This document shows positions 56,192 to 64,000 of a stretch of DNA of 64,000 bases, one piece after another. The DNA is from an uncultured Polaribacter sp. Its GTDB lineage: Bacteria > Bacteroidota > Bacteroidia > Flavobacteriales > Flavobacteriaceae. The stretch's first letter is position 1; each line of letters starts with the position of its first letter. The notes beneath the pieces are model-generated. The model saw only the letters and a list, made by a program, of their open reading frames with translations. It was not told where the DNA came from and made no database searches. Location: contig NZ_CANNFF010000005.1 of assembly GCF_947503855.1 (NCBI RefSeq), positions 162,687 through 226,686 on the forward strand, read 5' to 3'. Made by a program: the position numbers and the translations under genes.

Positions 56192-56345
56192 TTTTATAAT
56201 ATAATATTACACCATTTTCTTTTTTAATTTTCAAATTTTTACGGTTGAAAATGCTCGGGATTTTTTTTTCTAAATAGATCAAATTGTGTTTTTGAATACA
56301 TTAAAAAATATTGAAAATTAGTCTTTTAGATTCAAAAAGGTTTTG

Positions 56346-56353
56346 TATTTTTG
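56346..56353 (+). promoter_or_regulatory. -7 box upstream of rpsP
   Basis: TATTTTTG, followed by GCGCGC, matches the Bacteroidota -7 consensus. It lies 70 bases upstream of the S16 start, leaving a leader of about 60 bases, which could hold a ribosomal protein control site. Confidence 0.55.
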
Positions 56354-56422
56354 CGCGCACTTACTACGTGATAGTAAGATTTTTAATAACCAAGGTCGAG
56401 AACCTTAAAAAATTAATAAATT

Positions 56423-56977
56423 ATGTCTGTAAAAATCAGATTACAAAGACACGGAAAAAAAGGCAAGCCATTTTATTGGATTGTTGCTGCTGATGCACGT
56501 GCAAAAAGAGATGGACGTTACTTAGAAAAAATAGGTACGTACAACCCAAATGTAAACCCTGCAGAAATTAACTTAGATGTTGATGGCGCTGTAAAATGGT
56601 TACAAAATGGTGCACAACCTACTGATACTGCAAAAAACATTTTATCTTACAAAGGTGCTATGTTGAAGAATCATTTAGTAGGTGGTGTGCGTAAAGGTGC
56701 TTTAACTGAAGAGCAAGCTGAAGAGAAATTTAAAGCTTGGTTAGAAGAAAAAGCAGCTAAAATTGCTGATAAAGAAGCTGGTTTATCTAAAGCAGAATCA
56801 GAAGCAAAAGCAAAAGCTTTAGCTGCTGAAAAAGCGGTAAACGAAGCAAGAATAGAAGCAGCAAAACCTGTTGTAGAAGAAGTTACTGAAGAGGCAAGTG
56901 AAGAAGTTGAAGCAGCTGCTGAAACTACTGAAGAAGCTACAGAAGAAGAAGCTACAGAAGAAAAAGCAGCAGAATAA
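56423..56977 (+). CDS. rpsP: 30S ribosomal protein S16
   Basis: The 184-residue protein starts [21 protein letters not shown] and carries the S16 core to about residue 80 ([22 protein letters not shown]). It is followed by about 100 residues of extension rich in alanine, glutamate and lysine ([16 protein letters not shown]). S16 proteins of enteric bacteria are about 82 residues, so more than half of this protein is extension, as in many Bacteroidota. It starts a classic S16-RimM arrangement (18-base gap). Confidence 0.96.
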   Translation: MSVKIRLQRHGKKGKPFYWIVAADARAKRDGRYLEKIGTYNPNVNPAEINLDVDGAVKWLQNGAQPTDTAKNILSYKGAMLKNHLVGGVRKGALTEEQAEEKFKAWLEEKAAKIADKEAGLSKAESEAKAKALAAEKAVNEARIEAAKPVVEEVTEEASEEVEAAAETTEEATEEEATEEKAAE

Positions 56978-56995
56978 ATTGTAATTTTTACGAGC

Positions 56996-57520
56996 ATGCG
57001 TAAAGAAGATTGTTTTTATTTAGGCAAAATCGTAACAAAATATAGTTTTAAGGGTGAAGTTGTTATCAAATTAGATACAGATGAACCTGAGTTGTATAAA
57101 AATATGGAATCAGTTTATGTCGAATTTGGCAGTAATCTGGTTCCATTTTTTATTGAAAAAAGTTCTTTACATAAAGGAAATCAGTTACGTGTACAGTTTG
57201 AAGATGTTTATTCAGAAGAAGAAGCGGATTCAATTTTAAAATGTGGTATTTATTTACCACTCGATTTATTACCGAAGTTAGAAGGAGATAAGTTTTACTT
57301 TCATGAAGTTATTGGTTTTAAAATAATTGATGCTAGTTTTGGTGAAGTTGGAGAAATTGTACATATAAACGATAAAGCAGCACAACCACTTTTTGAAATT
57401 GATAGAAAAGGAAAAGAAATTTTTATTCCTATGATAGACGATTTTATAAAAGAGGTAGATAGAAACAATAAACAAATACACGTAGAAACTCCTGAGGGTT
57501 TAATTGATTTGTATTTGTAA
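56996..57520 (+). CDS. rimM: 16S rRNA processing protein RimM
   Basis: The 174-residue protein has the RimM N-terminal KIVTKYSFKGEVVIKLDTD, the middle QFEDVYSEEEADSILKCGIYLPL and a PRC-barrel C-terminus with IGFKIIDASFGEVGEIVHI and AAQPLFEIDRKGKEIFIPMI. RimM assists assembly of the 30S head around S19. It follows rpsP by 18 bases, as in many bacteria, and is followed 33 bases later by a tRNA-Ser gene, possibly on the same transcript. Confidence 0.95.
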   Translation: MRKEDCFYLGKIVTKYSFKGEVVIKLDTDEPELYKNMESVYVEFGSNLVPFFIEKSSLHKGNQLRVQFEDVYSEEEADSILKCGIYLPLDLLPKLEGDKFYFHEVIGFKIIDASFGEVGEIVHINDKAAQPLFEIDRKGKEIFIPMIDDFIKEVDRNNKQIHVETPEGLIDLYL

Positions 57521-57553
57521 CAATTTTAAGTTTCTAAAAAAACTGCAACATAA

Positions 57554-57640
57554 AGAGAGGTGTCTGAGTGGTCGAAAGAGCTACCCTGGAAAGGTAGTAT
57601 ATGGGTAACTGTATCGAGGGTTCGAATCCCTTCCTCTCTG
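57554..57640 (+). tRNA. tRNA-Ser(GGA)
   Basis: The acceptor stem AGAGAGG (57554-57560) pairs with CCTCTCT (57633-57639), and G at 57640 is the discriminator. The anticodon stem CTACC/GGTAG encloses loop CTGGAAA with anticodon GGA at 57588-57590. A long variable arm (TATATGGGTAACTGTAT) and TTCGAATCC T-loop fit the class II serine tRNAs. The gene does not encode the full CCA tail, which would be added after transcription. Confidence 0.93.
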
Positions 57641-57661
57641 CAAAAAAATATTAATTTTAAT

Positions 57662-57692
57662 AAACCCTACAAATATGATGTTTGTAGGGTTT
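57662..57692 (+). terminator. terminator after tRNA-Ser
   Basis: A 12-base perfect stem (AAACCCTACAAA / TTTGTAGGGTTT) with a seven-base loop, followed by TTTTTT. It also lies just beyond the end of the convergent GH16 gene and may serve both. Confidence 0.88.
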
Positions 57693-57694
57693 TT

Positions 57695-59281
57695 TTATTC
57701 TACAATTAGTTTTTTGACAGCTGTTTTATTGTTTGAAGATATTTTTAAAAGATATAATCCTTTTGGTAAATTTTCAATATTAATTTCACTATTGGCTATG
57801 TGTTTTTGTGAATATACTTTTTGACCAATAGAATTAAATAGTATAATTTCATCAATTTTTTCTGTAGTCTTTATCTTAAAGAACCCAGAAGCTGGATTAG
57901 GATACAGAGAAAAATTACTGCTAAAATTTTTATCAATGCTTGCAGTACTGGTATTTTGATAAATTCTTACATAATCAATAAGCATACTGCTTTCTGTAAA
58001 ACTTGGACTTACGACTCCAGAGATACCTCCCATTGCAAAATTAATCAACAAAAATTGAGGATCATCAAAAGGCCAACCATCGTCTACACCATCAGAGTTT
58101 ACATCTGTAAAATTTTCAGGTTTTTTGTAGATATAATGTACTTCATCATCTACTAAAAAAGTAATTTGGTTTGGAGACCAATTCATAGAAAAAACATGAT
58201 AGGTATTTGTAACATCTGTTAAAGGTTTTGCTTTAGTATTTACAGTACCTCCAGAACTTGAAGTTGTATGCAGTGCACTAGAAATAGTATTTGTTGCGTG
58301 TAAACCATGTTCCATAATATCTATTTCACCACAATGTGGCCAAGCTGTTGTGCCAAAACCTTGTGTTTGCCAATACGCACCTGTTTCGCTAATATTTTTT
58401 CCTAAGGTCCATATTGCAGGAAAAGTTCCTTCTCCTTCTGGTAGTTTTGCTTTTACATCAACTCTACCATAAGTAAATGCAAATTTTGAGTTTAATCTTG
58501 CTGAAGTAAAATCTCTAGAAACTCCATTTTGTATGATGGTTTCTCTTTTAGCCACAATATGTAAGTTGTCAGCTGTAACAAATGAGTTTTCGATCCTATT
58601 TGTGTAGTGTTGTATTTCTCCATTTGCCCATCCACCATTTACAATTCCTATGGTTTGATGATGCCATTTATTGGTGTTTAATGTATTTTCATCAAATTCA
58701 TCAGACCATACTAGATCACTATAAACAACATCTAGCTCATTTGGATTTATAGGTGTAGATCCATCAGAAATATCGTCTAACAAATAAGTACCTGCAGTTG
58801 TAACACCTAAATCTATAAAAATCACCAATTTGCTATATTTACCAGATGCATTGGTAGTGCCATTGGTATCTGAAAATATAGCATTAGAAAAATCGAACGT
58901 AAGGTTTTGCCAATTTGTTGCATTTCCACTTGCAATAGTTTGTGTTACTTCTACATCTGCATTGGTTCCATTTTCTAATTTTAACGTGATAGTATGTTGA
59001 TTCGGGTCATAAGCATAAAATGACAGAGTAATTTCTTTTTGATTTGTTAGATCTATATCTCTATTTAAATCGATATAAAAGCCTTGAATAGCAGCTGAAC
59101 CATTATTATGAAATTGACCTACTTTATTAGAAGAATTTGTAGGGTCATTAACTGTAGCATAACTTGAACCCGTAAATCCTGAAAAAACATGATTGCTATT
59201 TTCGAAATCTATAGGCATCTGTTGTGAAAACGATACTATGGTTACTAAAAGTGAAAAGACTAAGAGGTAAAAATGTTTCAT
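57695..59281 (-). CDS. GH16 laminarinase-like glycoside hydrolase with type A T9SS domain
   Basis: The protein has 528 residues: a signal peptide (MKHFYLLVFSLLVTIVSFSQ), a carbohydrate-binding-like beta domain (about 20-180), a GH16 catalytic domain (about 195-440) with the catalytic motif GEIDIMEHG near residue 315, and a C-terminal type A sorting domain (about 455-528, FSLYPNPASGFFKIKTTE and KLIVE end). GH16 laminarinases cut beta-1,3-glucan, and marine Flavobacteriia use them on algal laminarin. The start was placed at MKHF (59279-59281), as a further 24 codons upstream in frame precede the signal peptide. No SusC/D genes are adjacent. Confidence 0.92.
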   Translation of the reverse strand: MKHFYLLVFSLLVTIVSFSQQMPIDFENSNHVFSGFTGSSYATVNDPTNSSNKVGQFHNNGSAAIQGFYIDLNRDIDLTNQKEITLSFYAYDPNQHTITLKLENGTNADVEVTQTIASGNATNWQNLTFDFSNAIFSDTNGTTNASGKYSKLVIFIDLGVTTAGTYLLDDISDGSTPINPNELDVVYSDLVWSDEFDENTLNTNKWHHQTIGIVNGGWANGEIQHYTNRIENSFVTADNLHIVAKRETIIQNGVSRDFTSARLNSKFAFTYGRVDVKAKLPEGEGTFPAIWTLGKNISETGAYWQTQGFGTTAWPHCGEIDIMEHGLHATNTISSALHTTSSSGGTVNTKAKPLTDVTNTYHVFSMNWSPNQITFLVDDEVHYIYKKPENFTDVNSDGVDDGWPFDDPQFLLINFAMGGISGVVSPSFTESSMLIDYVRIYQNTSTASIDKNFSSNFSLYPNPASGFFKIKTTEKIDEIILFNSIGQKVYSQKHIANSEINIENLPKGLYLLKISSNNKTAVKKLIVE

Positions 59282-59380
59282 AAAATAGTTTTTGTAAAAA
59301 TAGCTACAAGATTTTTTTTTAAACATTAAATTACCAATACAAAAACCATACATTATGTTAAAAACCCTAATTTTTCGTTG

Positions 59381-59388
59381 TATTTTTG
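59381..59388 (+). promoter_or_regulatory. -7 box upstream of trmN6
   Basis: TATTTTTG fits the TAnnTTTG consensus and ends only four bases before the ATG of the methyltransferase gene. The start codon is confirmed by the family-typical protein start, so the mRNA is predicted to be leaderless. Confidence 0.55.
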
Positions 59389-59392
59389 ACAG

Positions 59393-60115
59393 ATGACAAA
59401 GCTATTTCAATTTAAAGAGTTTTCTGTAAATCAAGATAAAACAGCTATGAAAATAGGAACAGATGGGGTTTTATTAGGTGCTTGGTGTGCTCTACATAAT
59501 TATCCAGAAACAATTTTAGATGTTGGTTGCGGCACAGGAGTTATTGCTTTAATGTTGGCACAACGTTCTAATGCTATGTCAATTGATGCTGTTGAGGTTG
59601 ATGAAAATGCTTATGAACAGACTGTTGAAAATTTTGAAAATTCAGATTGGGGAGATCGTTTATATTGTTATCATGCTTCGTTTTCTGAATTTGCGAATGA
59701 AATTGCAGAAGAGGAGGAAAGTTATGATGTAATTGTTTCGAATCCGCCTTTTTATACAGACGATTTTGAAACCGAAGATAACGCAAGAAATAAAGCACGA
59801 TTTACCTCTTCTTTATCTTTTGAAGAATTGTTAAAAGGTGTTTCTACTATTTTGTCCGAAAACGGAATTTTCTCAACCATTATTCCTTTTAAAGAAGAGG
59901 CTAATTTTATTGATTTGGCTAAAAAATACAATTTGCAAGTACATAGAGTTTGCAGAGTTCAGGGCAATCCAAATTCAGATATAAAAAGAAGCCTGTTAAC
60001 ATTTTCTATGCATTCATCAGAAATTATTGAAGAACATTTAATTATTGAAACAGCTCGTCATCAATATACAGAAGAATACATTAACTTAACCAAAGATTTT
60101 TATTTAAAAATGTAA
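59393..60115 (+). CDS. trmN6: tRNA1(Val) A37 N6-methyltransferase TrmN6
   Basis: This 240-residue methyltransferase has QFKEFSVNQDKTAMKIGTDGVLLGAW at the N-terminus, the SAM-binding motif LDVGCGTGVIALMLAQ near residue 42 and the catalytic N6-adenine motif NPPFY near 119. This is the YfiC/TrmN6 family, which methylates A37 of tRNA1-Val. It has only four bases between the -7 box and the start codon. It is divergent from the GH16 gene. Confidence 0.92.
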   Translation: MTKLFQFKEFSVNQDKTAMKIGTDGVLLGAWCALHNYPETILDVGCGTGVIALMLAQRSNAMSIDAVEVDENAYEQTVENFENSDWGDRLYCYHASFSEFANEIAEEEESYDVIVSNPPFYTDDFETEDNARNKARFTSSLSFEELLKGVSTILSENGIFSTIIPFKEEANFIDLAKKYNLQVHRVCRVQGNPNSDIKRSLLTFSMHSSEIIEEHLIIETARHQYTEEYINLTKDFYLKM

Positions 60116-60151
60116 AAAAAATCTAATTATTTATAGAAGTTTTATAGAAAA

Positions 60152-61519
60152 CTAACCAATTACATGATTGGGATTATACCCTAGATAGGGAACTTTTTTC
60201 TCAATGAATTCAATTCCGTGATTTTTCAATTCCTTTAAAATGGGTTGGTACACTTCTTTAGCAATTGGAATTTGTACTCCTGGTTTTGTAATCTCCCCAT
60301 TTAAAATTTTTAAAGTAGCTATGGCTAAAGGTAAACCTACAGTTTTTGACATGGCTGTGTAATTTTGATTTTCTCCAAAAACAATTAAGCTACTTTCAAT
60401 TTGTTCTTTTTTACCCTCTTTTTCATAACCAAATAAGTGTTGCATCACAATCATATCTTTATCATTTTCTTGTAAAGTCCAAGAATCTTCTAAAATTTTC
60501 TGTAGTATTTTGGCAGGAGTTGCATTTTTAATTCCAATTTTTTTATTCGGATTAAAAAGGTCTAACTCTAATAGTTTTTCCCACATCACATCATCTTGAT
60601 CTATCTTTAGATAAGAGCGTAACTTTAGTTCTACAGAATCAGAAGGAGAATATGCTAAAAATAGATTCACAAAATCACGATAACTCATATTTTCTGAGTT
60701 TTCAATGCTATAAGAATCGTCTGTCATGCCTAGTTGTACAAAAATATTCCAAGCTCTAGAGAAACCAACACGTCTAATAGTGCCTCTATACATGGTGGGT
60801 ATGTTTTTTAAACCATAGGTTTCTCTGTATTTTAAAGAATCTCTATTTGCATACGCTTCAAATTTTTGATTGTTGATTTTTAAAAACTCAGTTCTTCTAA
60901 ACAATTTATGATAAGGAATGTATTTATATGTACCTTCTTGTATAAACATTGCGGCACCGCCTTGTCCTGCAAGTACCACATTTCTTGGATTCCATGTAAA
61001 TTTATAGTTCCATAAATTAGTGTCGCTTTCTGGTGCTACCAAGCCACCTGTAAAAGATTCAAAAAGCAACATTTTGCCACCTTTATTTCTAATTTTATCA
61101 ATTACTTGCATAGCACTCATATGGTCTAAACCTGGGTCTACACCTATTTCATTAATAAAAACTAATTCTTTTGCTTTTACTTGTTTATCAAGTGCTTTCA
61201 TTGCTGGAGAAACATAAGAAGCAGTTACTAAATTTTTACCATATTTCAAGCAATCTTTGGCAACTTCAATATGAAATCTTGCTGGCAGCATAGAAACCAC
61301 AATAGTTGCATTTTTAATTGCATTTTCTCGTTGATTTTTATCAAAAACATCAAAAATAATTGCCTTTGCATTTTTATGATTATTGATGAGTTTTGTTGCG
61401 TTTTCTATGGAAATATCACCAATAGTTAAGTGTAATTTCTCCTCATTAGACTTTTCTAATAAATATTTTATTACATACGAACTAGATTTTCCTGCACCAA
61501 TAATTAAAATGTTTTTCAT
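60152..61519 (-). CDS. saccharopine dehydrogenase-like protein
   Basis: This 455-residue protein has a Rossmann opening (ILIIGAGKSSSYVIKYLLEKS), VSMLPARFHIEVAKDCLKYGKN, FINEIGVDPGLDHMSAM near residue 123 and a C-terminal domain with GTIRRVGFSRAW and LPLAIATLKIL. It matches the saccharopine dehydrogenase family (Lys9-type). The reaction in Bacteroidota is uncertain. Lysine degradation is the family role, and carboxynorspermidine-type dehydrogenation is a related possibility. It is divergent from the DUF423 gene. Confidence 0.87.
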   Translation of the reverse strand: MKNILIIGAGKSSSYVIKYLLEKSNEEKLHLTIGDISIENATKLINNHKNAKAIIFDVFDKNQRENAIKNATIVVSMLPARFHIEVAKDCLKYGKNLVTASYVSPAMKALDKQVKAKELVFINEIGVDPGLDHMSAMQVIDKIRNKGGKMLLFESFTGGLVAPESDTNLWNYKFTWNPRNVVLAGQGGAAMFIQEGTYKYIPYHKLFRRTEFLKINNQKFEAYANRDSLKYRETYGLKNIPTMYRGTIRRVGFSRAWNIFVQLGMTDDSYSIENSENMSYRDFVNLFLAYSPSDSVELKLRSYLKIDQDDVMWEKLLELDLFNPNKKIGIKNATPAKILQKILEDSWTLQENDKDMIVMQHLFGYEKEGKKEQIESSLIVFGENQNYTAMSKTVGLPLAIATLKILNGEITKPGVQIPIAKEVYQPILKELKNHGIEFIEKKVPYLGYNPNHVIG

Positions 61520-61531
61520 ATAATAAATAAT

Positions 61532-61539
61532 GTATTTTT
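61532..61539 (+). promoter_or_regulatory. -7 box upstream of DUF423 gene
   Basis: TATTTTTG matches TAnnTTTG and lies 53 bases before the DUF423 ATG in the divergent spacer shared with the saccharopine dehydrogenase gene. Confidence 0.45.
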
Positions 61540-61592
61540 GTAAGGATACTAAGATAAATCATTTGTTTAATATTTAACAAAAACTTAATAAA

Positions 61593-61970
61593 ATGTTTAA
61601 AAATTTAATTATCACTTCTTTTTTAGGGATGCTTGCCATAATTTTAGGTGCATTTGGGGCACATGCTTTAAAGGAAACTCTTACTGCAGAAGCTTTGGCT
61701 AGTTTTAATACAGCTGTACGTTACCAAATATATCACGTAATTGTGTTGCTATTTATAAATACTTTTGATGGTTTTTCTTTAAAACAAAAAAATAGAATTA
61801 GCATATTGTTTTTCTGTGGTATTTTTCTTTTTTCAGGCTCCATTTATGCCATACAATTAACATCAATTACTGCAAAATCAATTTGGTTTGTAACACCTCT
61901 TGGTGGACTCTTTTTTATTGCAGGTTGGTTTTTAATGATTATTATATTTTTAAAGAAATTAAAAAAATAA
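61593..61970 (+). CDS. DUF423 family membrane protein
   Basis: The 125-residue protein has four hydrophobic segments and the family motif GAFGAHALKETL near residue 22, then a hydrophilic loop with TAVRYQIYHVIVLL and a C-terminal SIWFVTPLGGLFFIAGW. DUF423 (YgdD/TMEM256-like) proteins are small inner-membrane proteins of unknown function. It is not closely coupled to pckA (96-base gap). Confidence 0.9.
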   Translation: MFKNLIITSFLGMLAIILGAFGAHALKETLTAEALASFNTAVRYQIYHVIVLLFINTFDGFSLKQKNRISILFFCGIFLFSGSIYAIQLTSITAKSIWFVTPLGGLFFIAGWFLMIIIFLKKLKK

Positions 61971-62022
61971 TAATGATTTCGTAAAAATGTGGTTGATTTT
62001 ATAGGTGTATTAAAATATTGTT

Positions 62023-62030
62023 TAATTTTG
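62023..62030 (+). promoter_or_regulatory. -7 box upstream of pckA
   Basis: TAATTTTG is an exact TAnnTTTG match, 36 bases before the pckA ATG. Confidence 0.5.
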
Positions 62031-62066
62031 TAACGTATTTATAGAAACATAACTAAAAATATACAA

Positions 62067-63677
62067 ATGATACATTTAAATACGAAATCGATTTCGCTAG
62101 AGAATTTAGGAATCAAAAATGCGACTATTCGTTATCAATTATCTTCCAACGATTTACATGAAGAAACTTTAGAAAAAAAACAAGGAATACAATCTTCTTT
62201 GGGGGCAATTGCCATAAATACTGGCGAGTTTACAGGACGATCTCCAAAAGATCGATTTATTGTTAAAGATGTCATTACACAAGATGAAATTTGGTGGAGT
62301 GACATTAACTTACCTTTTTATGCAGATAAATTTGACTTATTGTATGATAAAGTAACCAATTATCTATCTGAAAAAGAATTGTTTGTTAGAGATAGTTATG
62401 CTTGTGCAGATAAAAATTATAAATTAAATATTCGGGTGGTTACAGAATATCCTTGGAGCAATATGTTTGCTTACAATATGTTTTTAAGACCCACACAAGA
62501 AGAATTGCAAGGCTTTTCTCCAGAATGGACTGTAATAAACGCACCTGGTTTTATGGCAGACCCAGTAGTTGATGGTACTCGTCAGCATAATTTTGCAATT
62601 TTAAATTTTACAAAAAAAATAGCCTTAATAGGTGGTACAGGTTACACTGGCGAAATTAAAAAAGGAATTTTTTCTGCTTTAAATTTTATACTTCCTATTT
62701 ATAAAAAGACATTACCAATGCATTGCTCTGCAAACGTTGGTAAAGATAGAGATACCGCCATTTTCTTTGGTTTGTCGGGTACCGGTAAAACCACACTTTC
62801 TACAGATCCAAATAGAAGTTTAATTGGTGATGATGAGCATGGTTGGACTGCAGAAAATAGTGTCTTTAATTTTGAAGGGGGTTGTTATGCCAAAGTGATT
62901 AATTTATCTAAAAAGCAAGAACCAGAAATATTTGCAGCCATTAAAAAAGGAGCGATTTTAGAAAATGTAATCATAGATGAGAATGGAGAAGTAGATTTTA
63001 CAGACACTTCTATTACTCAAAATACTAGAGTTAGTTATCCAATTTATCATATAGATAATATACAACAACCTTCTATAGGTAAAAACCCAAAAAATATTTT
63101 CTTTTTAACTGCGGATGCTTTTGGTGTATTGCCTCCAATATCTAAGCTAACACCAGCTCAAGCTGCTTATCATTTTATATCTGGTTATACCGCAAAAGTT
63201 GCAGGTACAGAGGCTGGTGTAACAGAACCTGTGCCAAGTTTTTCTGCATGTTTTGGAGCGCCTTTTATGCCATTACATCCTACAAGATATGCAGAAATGC
63301 TAAGTGCAAAAATAAAAGAAGCTGGTGTAAATGTTTGGTTGGTAAATACAGGTTGGTCTGGGGGGCAATATAGAGTTGGAAGAAGAATGCCTTTAAAATA
63401 TACAAGAGCTATGATAACTGCAGTTTTAAATGGAGATTTATCTGATTATACTTACGAAAATTACCATATACATTCTGTTTTTGGAGTAGCTCAACCAAGA
63501 TTTTGTCCTGGTGTTCCAACAGAATTATTAAGTCCGAGGTCTACTTGGAATGATGATGATGGGTATTACAAAACAGCTTTTAAATTATCGAATGCATTTA
63601 GAATGAACTTTAAACAATTTGAAGAATTTGCTAGTGAGGAAATTAGAAGAGGTGCTCCTCAAAGATATGCCCACTAA
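62067..63677 (+). CDS. pckA: phosphoenolpyruvate carboxykinase (ATP)
   Basis: The 536-residue enzyme has the substrate-binding TGRSPKDRFIVKD near residue 55, MHCSANVGKDRDTAIFFG near 219, the P-loop GLSGTGKTTLSTDPN near 236, the metal site LIGDDEHGW near 252, and NTRVSYPIYHI near 320. These identify the ATP-dependent form, which makes PEP from oxaloacetate in gluconeogenesis. Its start has a -7 box 36 bases away, and a strong terminator follows. Confidence 0.96.
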   Translation: MIHLNTKSISLENLGIKNATIRYQLSSNDLHEETLEKKQGIQSSLGAIAINTGEFTGRSPKDRFIVKDVITQDEIWWSDINLPFYADKFDLLYDKVTNYLSEKELFVRDSYACADKNYKLNIRVVTEYPWSNMFAYNMFLRPTQEELQGFSPEWTVINAPGFMADPVVDGTRQHNFAILNFTKKIALIGGTGYTGEIKKGIFSALNFILPIYKKTLPMHCSANVGKDRDTAIFFGLSGTGKTTLSTDPNRSLIGDDEHGWTAENSVFNFEGGCYAKVINLSKKQEPEIFAAIKKGAILENVIIDENGEVDFTDTSITQNTRVSYPIYHIDNIQQPSIGKNPKNIFFLTADAFGVLPPISKLTPAQAAYHFISGYTAKVAGTEAGVTEPVPSFSACFGAPFMPLHPTRYAEMLSAKIKEAGVNVWLVNTGWSGGQYRVGRRMPLKYTRAMITAVLNGDLSDYTYENYHIHSVFGVAQPRFCPGVPTELLSPRSTWNDDDGYYKTAFKLSNAFRMNFKQFEEFASEEIRRGAPQRYAH

Positions 63678-63696
63678 TTTTTTTATTTAAATCAGA

Positions 63697-63720
63697 AACA
63701 CCTCATTTTTATGAGGTGTT
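63697..63720 (+). terminator. terminator after pckA
   Basis: A 10-base perfect stem (AACACCTCAT / ATGAGGTGTT) with a TTTT loop, followed by TTTT, lies 19 bases after the stop. Confidence 0.85.
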
Positions 63721-63845
63721 TTTTAATAGCGATACGGCTTATTTTTATTAGTATCATTTTTATTGATATAAAAGAAAAATTTAAAAACCTACTTACTTCT
63801 ATAAACTTAGTAGTCTAAAAAAACTTATCTTTTTGATATATATAT

Positions 63846-64000
63846 ACCCGTTGTGCATTATGATTTAAGAAAAAAAAGTTGCTCATATTACTGAAAATCA
63901 GTAAATTGATTTAACCACAAATAATTAAATATGAACAACTTAAATGCAAATTACGAAAGAATTTTGGAAGTATTAAGAAAAATATCAAAAGAACAGCTTT
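63846..64000 (+). mobile_element. 5' end of an IS982-like insertion sequence
   Basis: An ACCCGTTGTGCATTATG terminus at 63846 after an AT-rich flank, an 85-base non-coding lead-in, then a transposase-like start at 63931. The terminal ACCC and the protein start resemble IS982-family elements of Flavobacteriia. This is from memory, and the other end lies outside the window. Confidence 0.6.
63931..64000 (+). CDS. transposase, IS982-like, N-terminal fragment at window edge
   Basis: Only 23 codons are inside the window (MNNLNANYERILEVLRKISK...). The composition and position just inside an inverted-repeat-like end fit the N-terminal helical part of an IS982-type DDE transposase. The catalytic region lies beyond the window, so the call depends on the resemblance of the start and the element end. 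Confidence 0.55.
   Translation, partial: MNNLNANYERILEVLRKISKEQL

Overview
The window looks like chromosomal DNA from a marine member of the Flavobacteriaceae (Bacteroidota), probably close to Polaribacter or Tenacibaculum. The evidence is strong AT richness, -7 boxes of the TAnnTTTG type in place of E. coli promoters, a general lack of Shine-Dalgarno sequences, type IX secretion (T9SS) sorting domains of both kinds with a PorP/SprF partner, a mevalonate-pathway HMG-CoA reductase, paired GSIII and GSII glutamine synthetases, and a laminarinase. The genus is inferred from remembered family resemblance, not from a search.

Layout. 1-3.4 kb: a broken edge gene, a sterol desaturase-type membrane hydroxylase and a DUF285-repeat membrane protein, separated by long AT-rich spacers. 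3.5-15.2 kb: a surface-adhesin locus with a PorP/SprF-like protein, a 2615-residue modular type B T9SS substrate, and a LytTR response regulator next to a TPR histidine kinase. 15.3-19.5 kb: a phosphatase, an internally duplicated lipoprotein, a tandem universal stress protein and a GH113-like lipoprotein. 19.7-28.2 kb: a tight five-gene operon (flavoprotein, NapH/NosR-like iron-sulfur membrane protein, three glycosyltransferases), then a LacI regulator and a HAD hydrolase. 28.3-41.7 kb: mostly minus-strand housekeeping genes (DUF2797, polyprenyl synthetase, RlmN, QueA, AroA, MazG, a peroxiredoxin-like protein, a BaiN-like flavoprotein, and a GHMP kinase with HMG-CoA reductase), one GH3-family gene on the plus strand, and a gutted BNR/sortilin-like pseudogene. 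41.8-53.2 kb: a dipeptidyl peptidase and peptide transporter pair, PrfA, a decayed lipoprotein gene, a GAF histidine kinase, PurM, and divergent GSIII and GSII. 53.3-63.7 kb: a NarL-type two-component pair beside a three-repeat small secreted protein, rpsP-rimM-tRNA-Ser, a GH16 laminarinase, TrmN6, saccharopine dehydrogenase, DUF423 and PEP carboxykinase. The right edge cuts an IS982-like insertion sequence.

How the genes work together. The peptidase at 41.8 kb would release dipeptides that the adjacent POT transporter imports. HMG-CoA reductase and the GHMP kinase feed isoprenoid synthesis, which the polyprenyl synthetase at 30.6 kb extends. The adhesin and its PorP-like partner form a secretion and attachment pair, with a sensor-regulator pair directly upstream on the same strand. 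The GH16 and GH113-like enzymes point to growth on algal polysaccharides.

The best candidates for something undescribed are the redox-plus-glycosyltransferase operon (19.7-26.3 kb), the DUF285 receptor-like protein with a cytoplasmic tail (2.3-3.4 kb), the HMG-CoA reductase with a DinB-like tail, and a REP-like palindrome that has become coding sequence inside a glycosyltransferase gene. No CRISPR array, rRNA operon, prophage or replication origin was seen.
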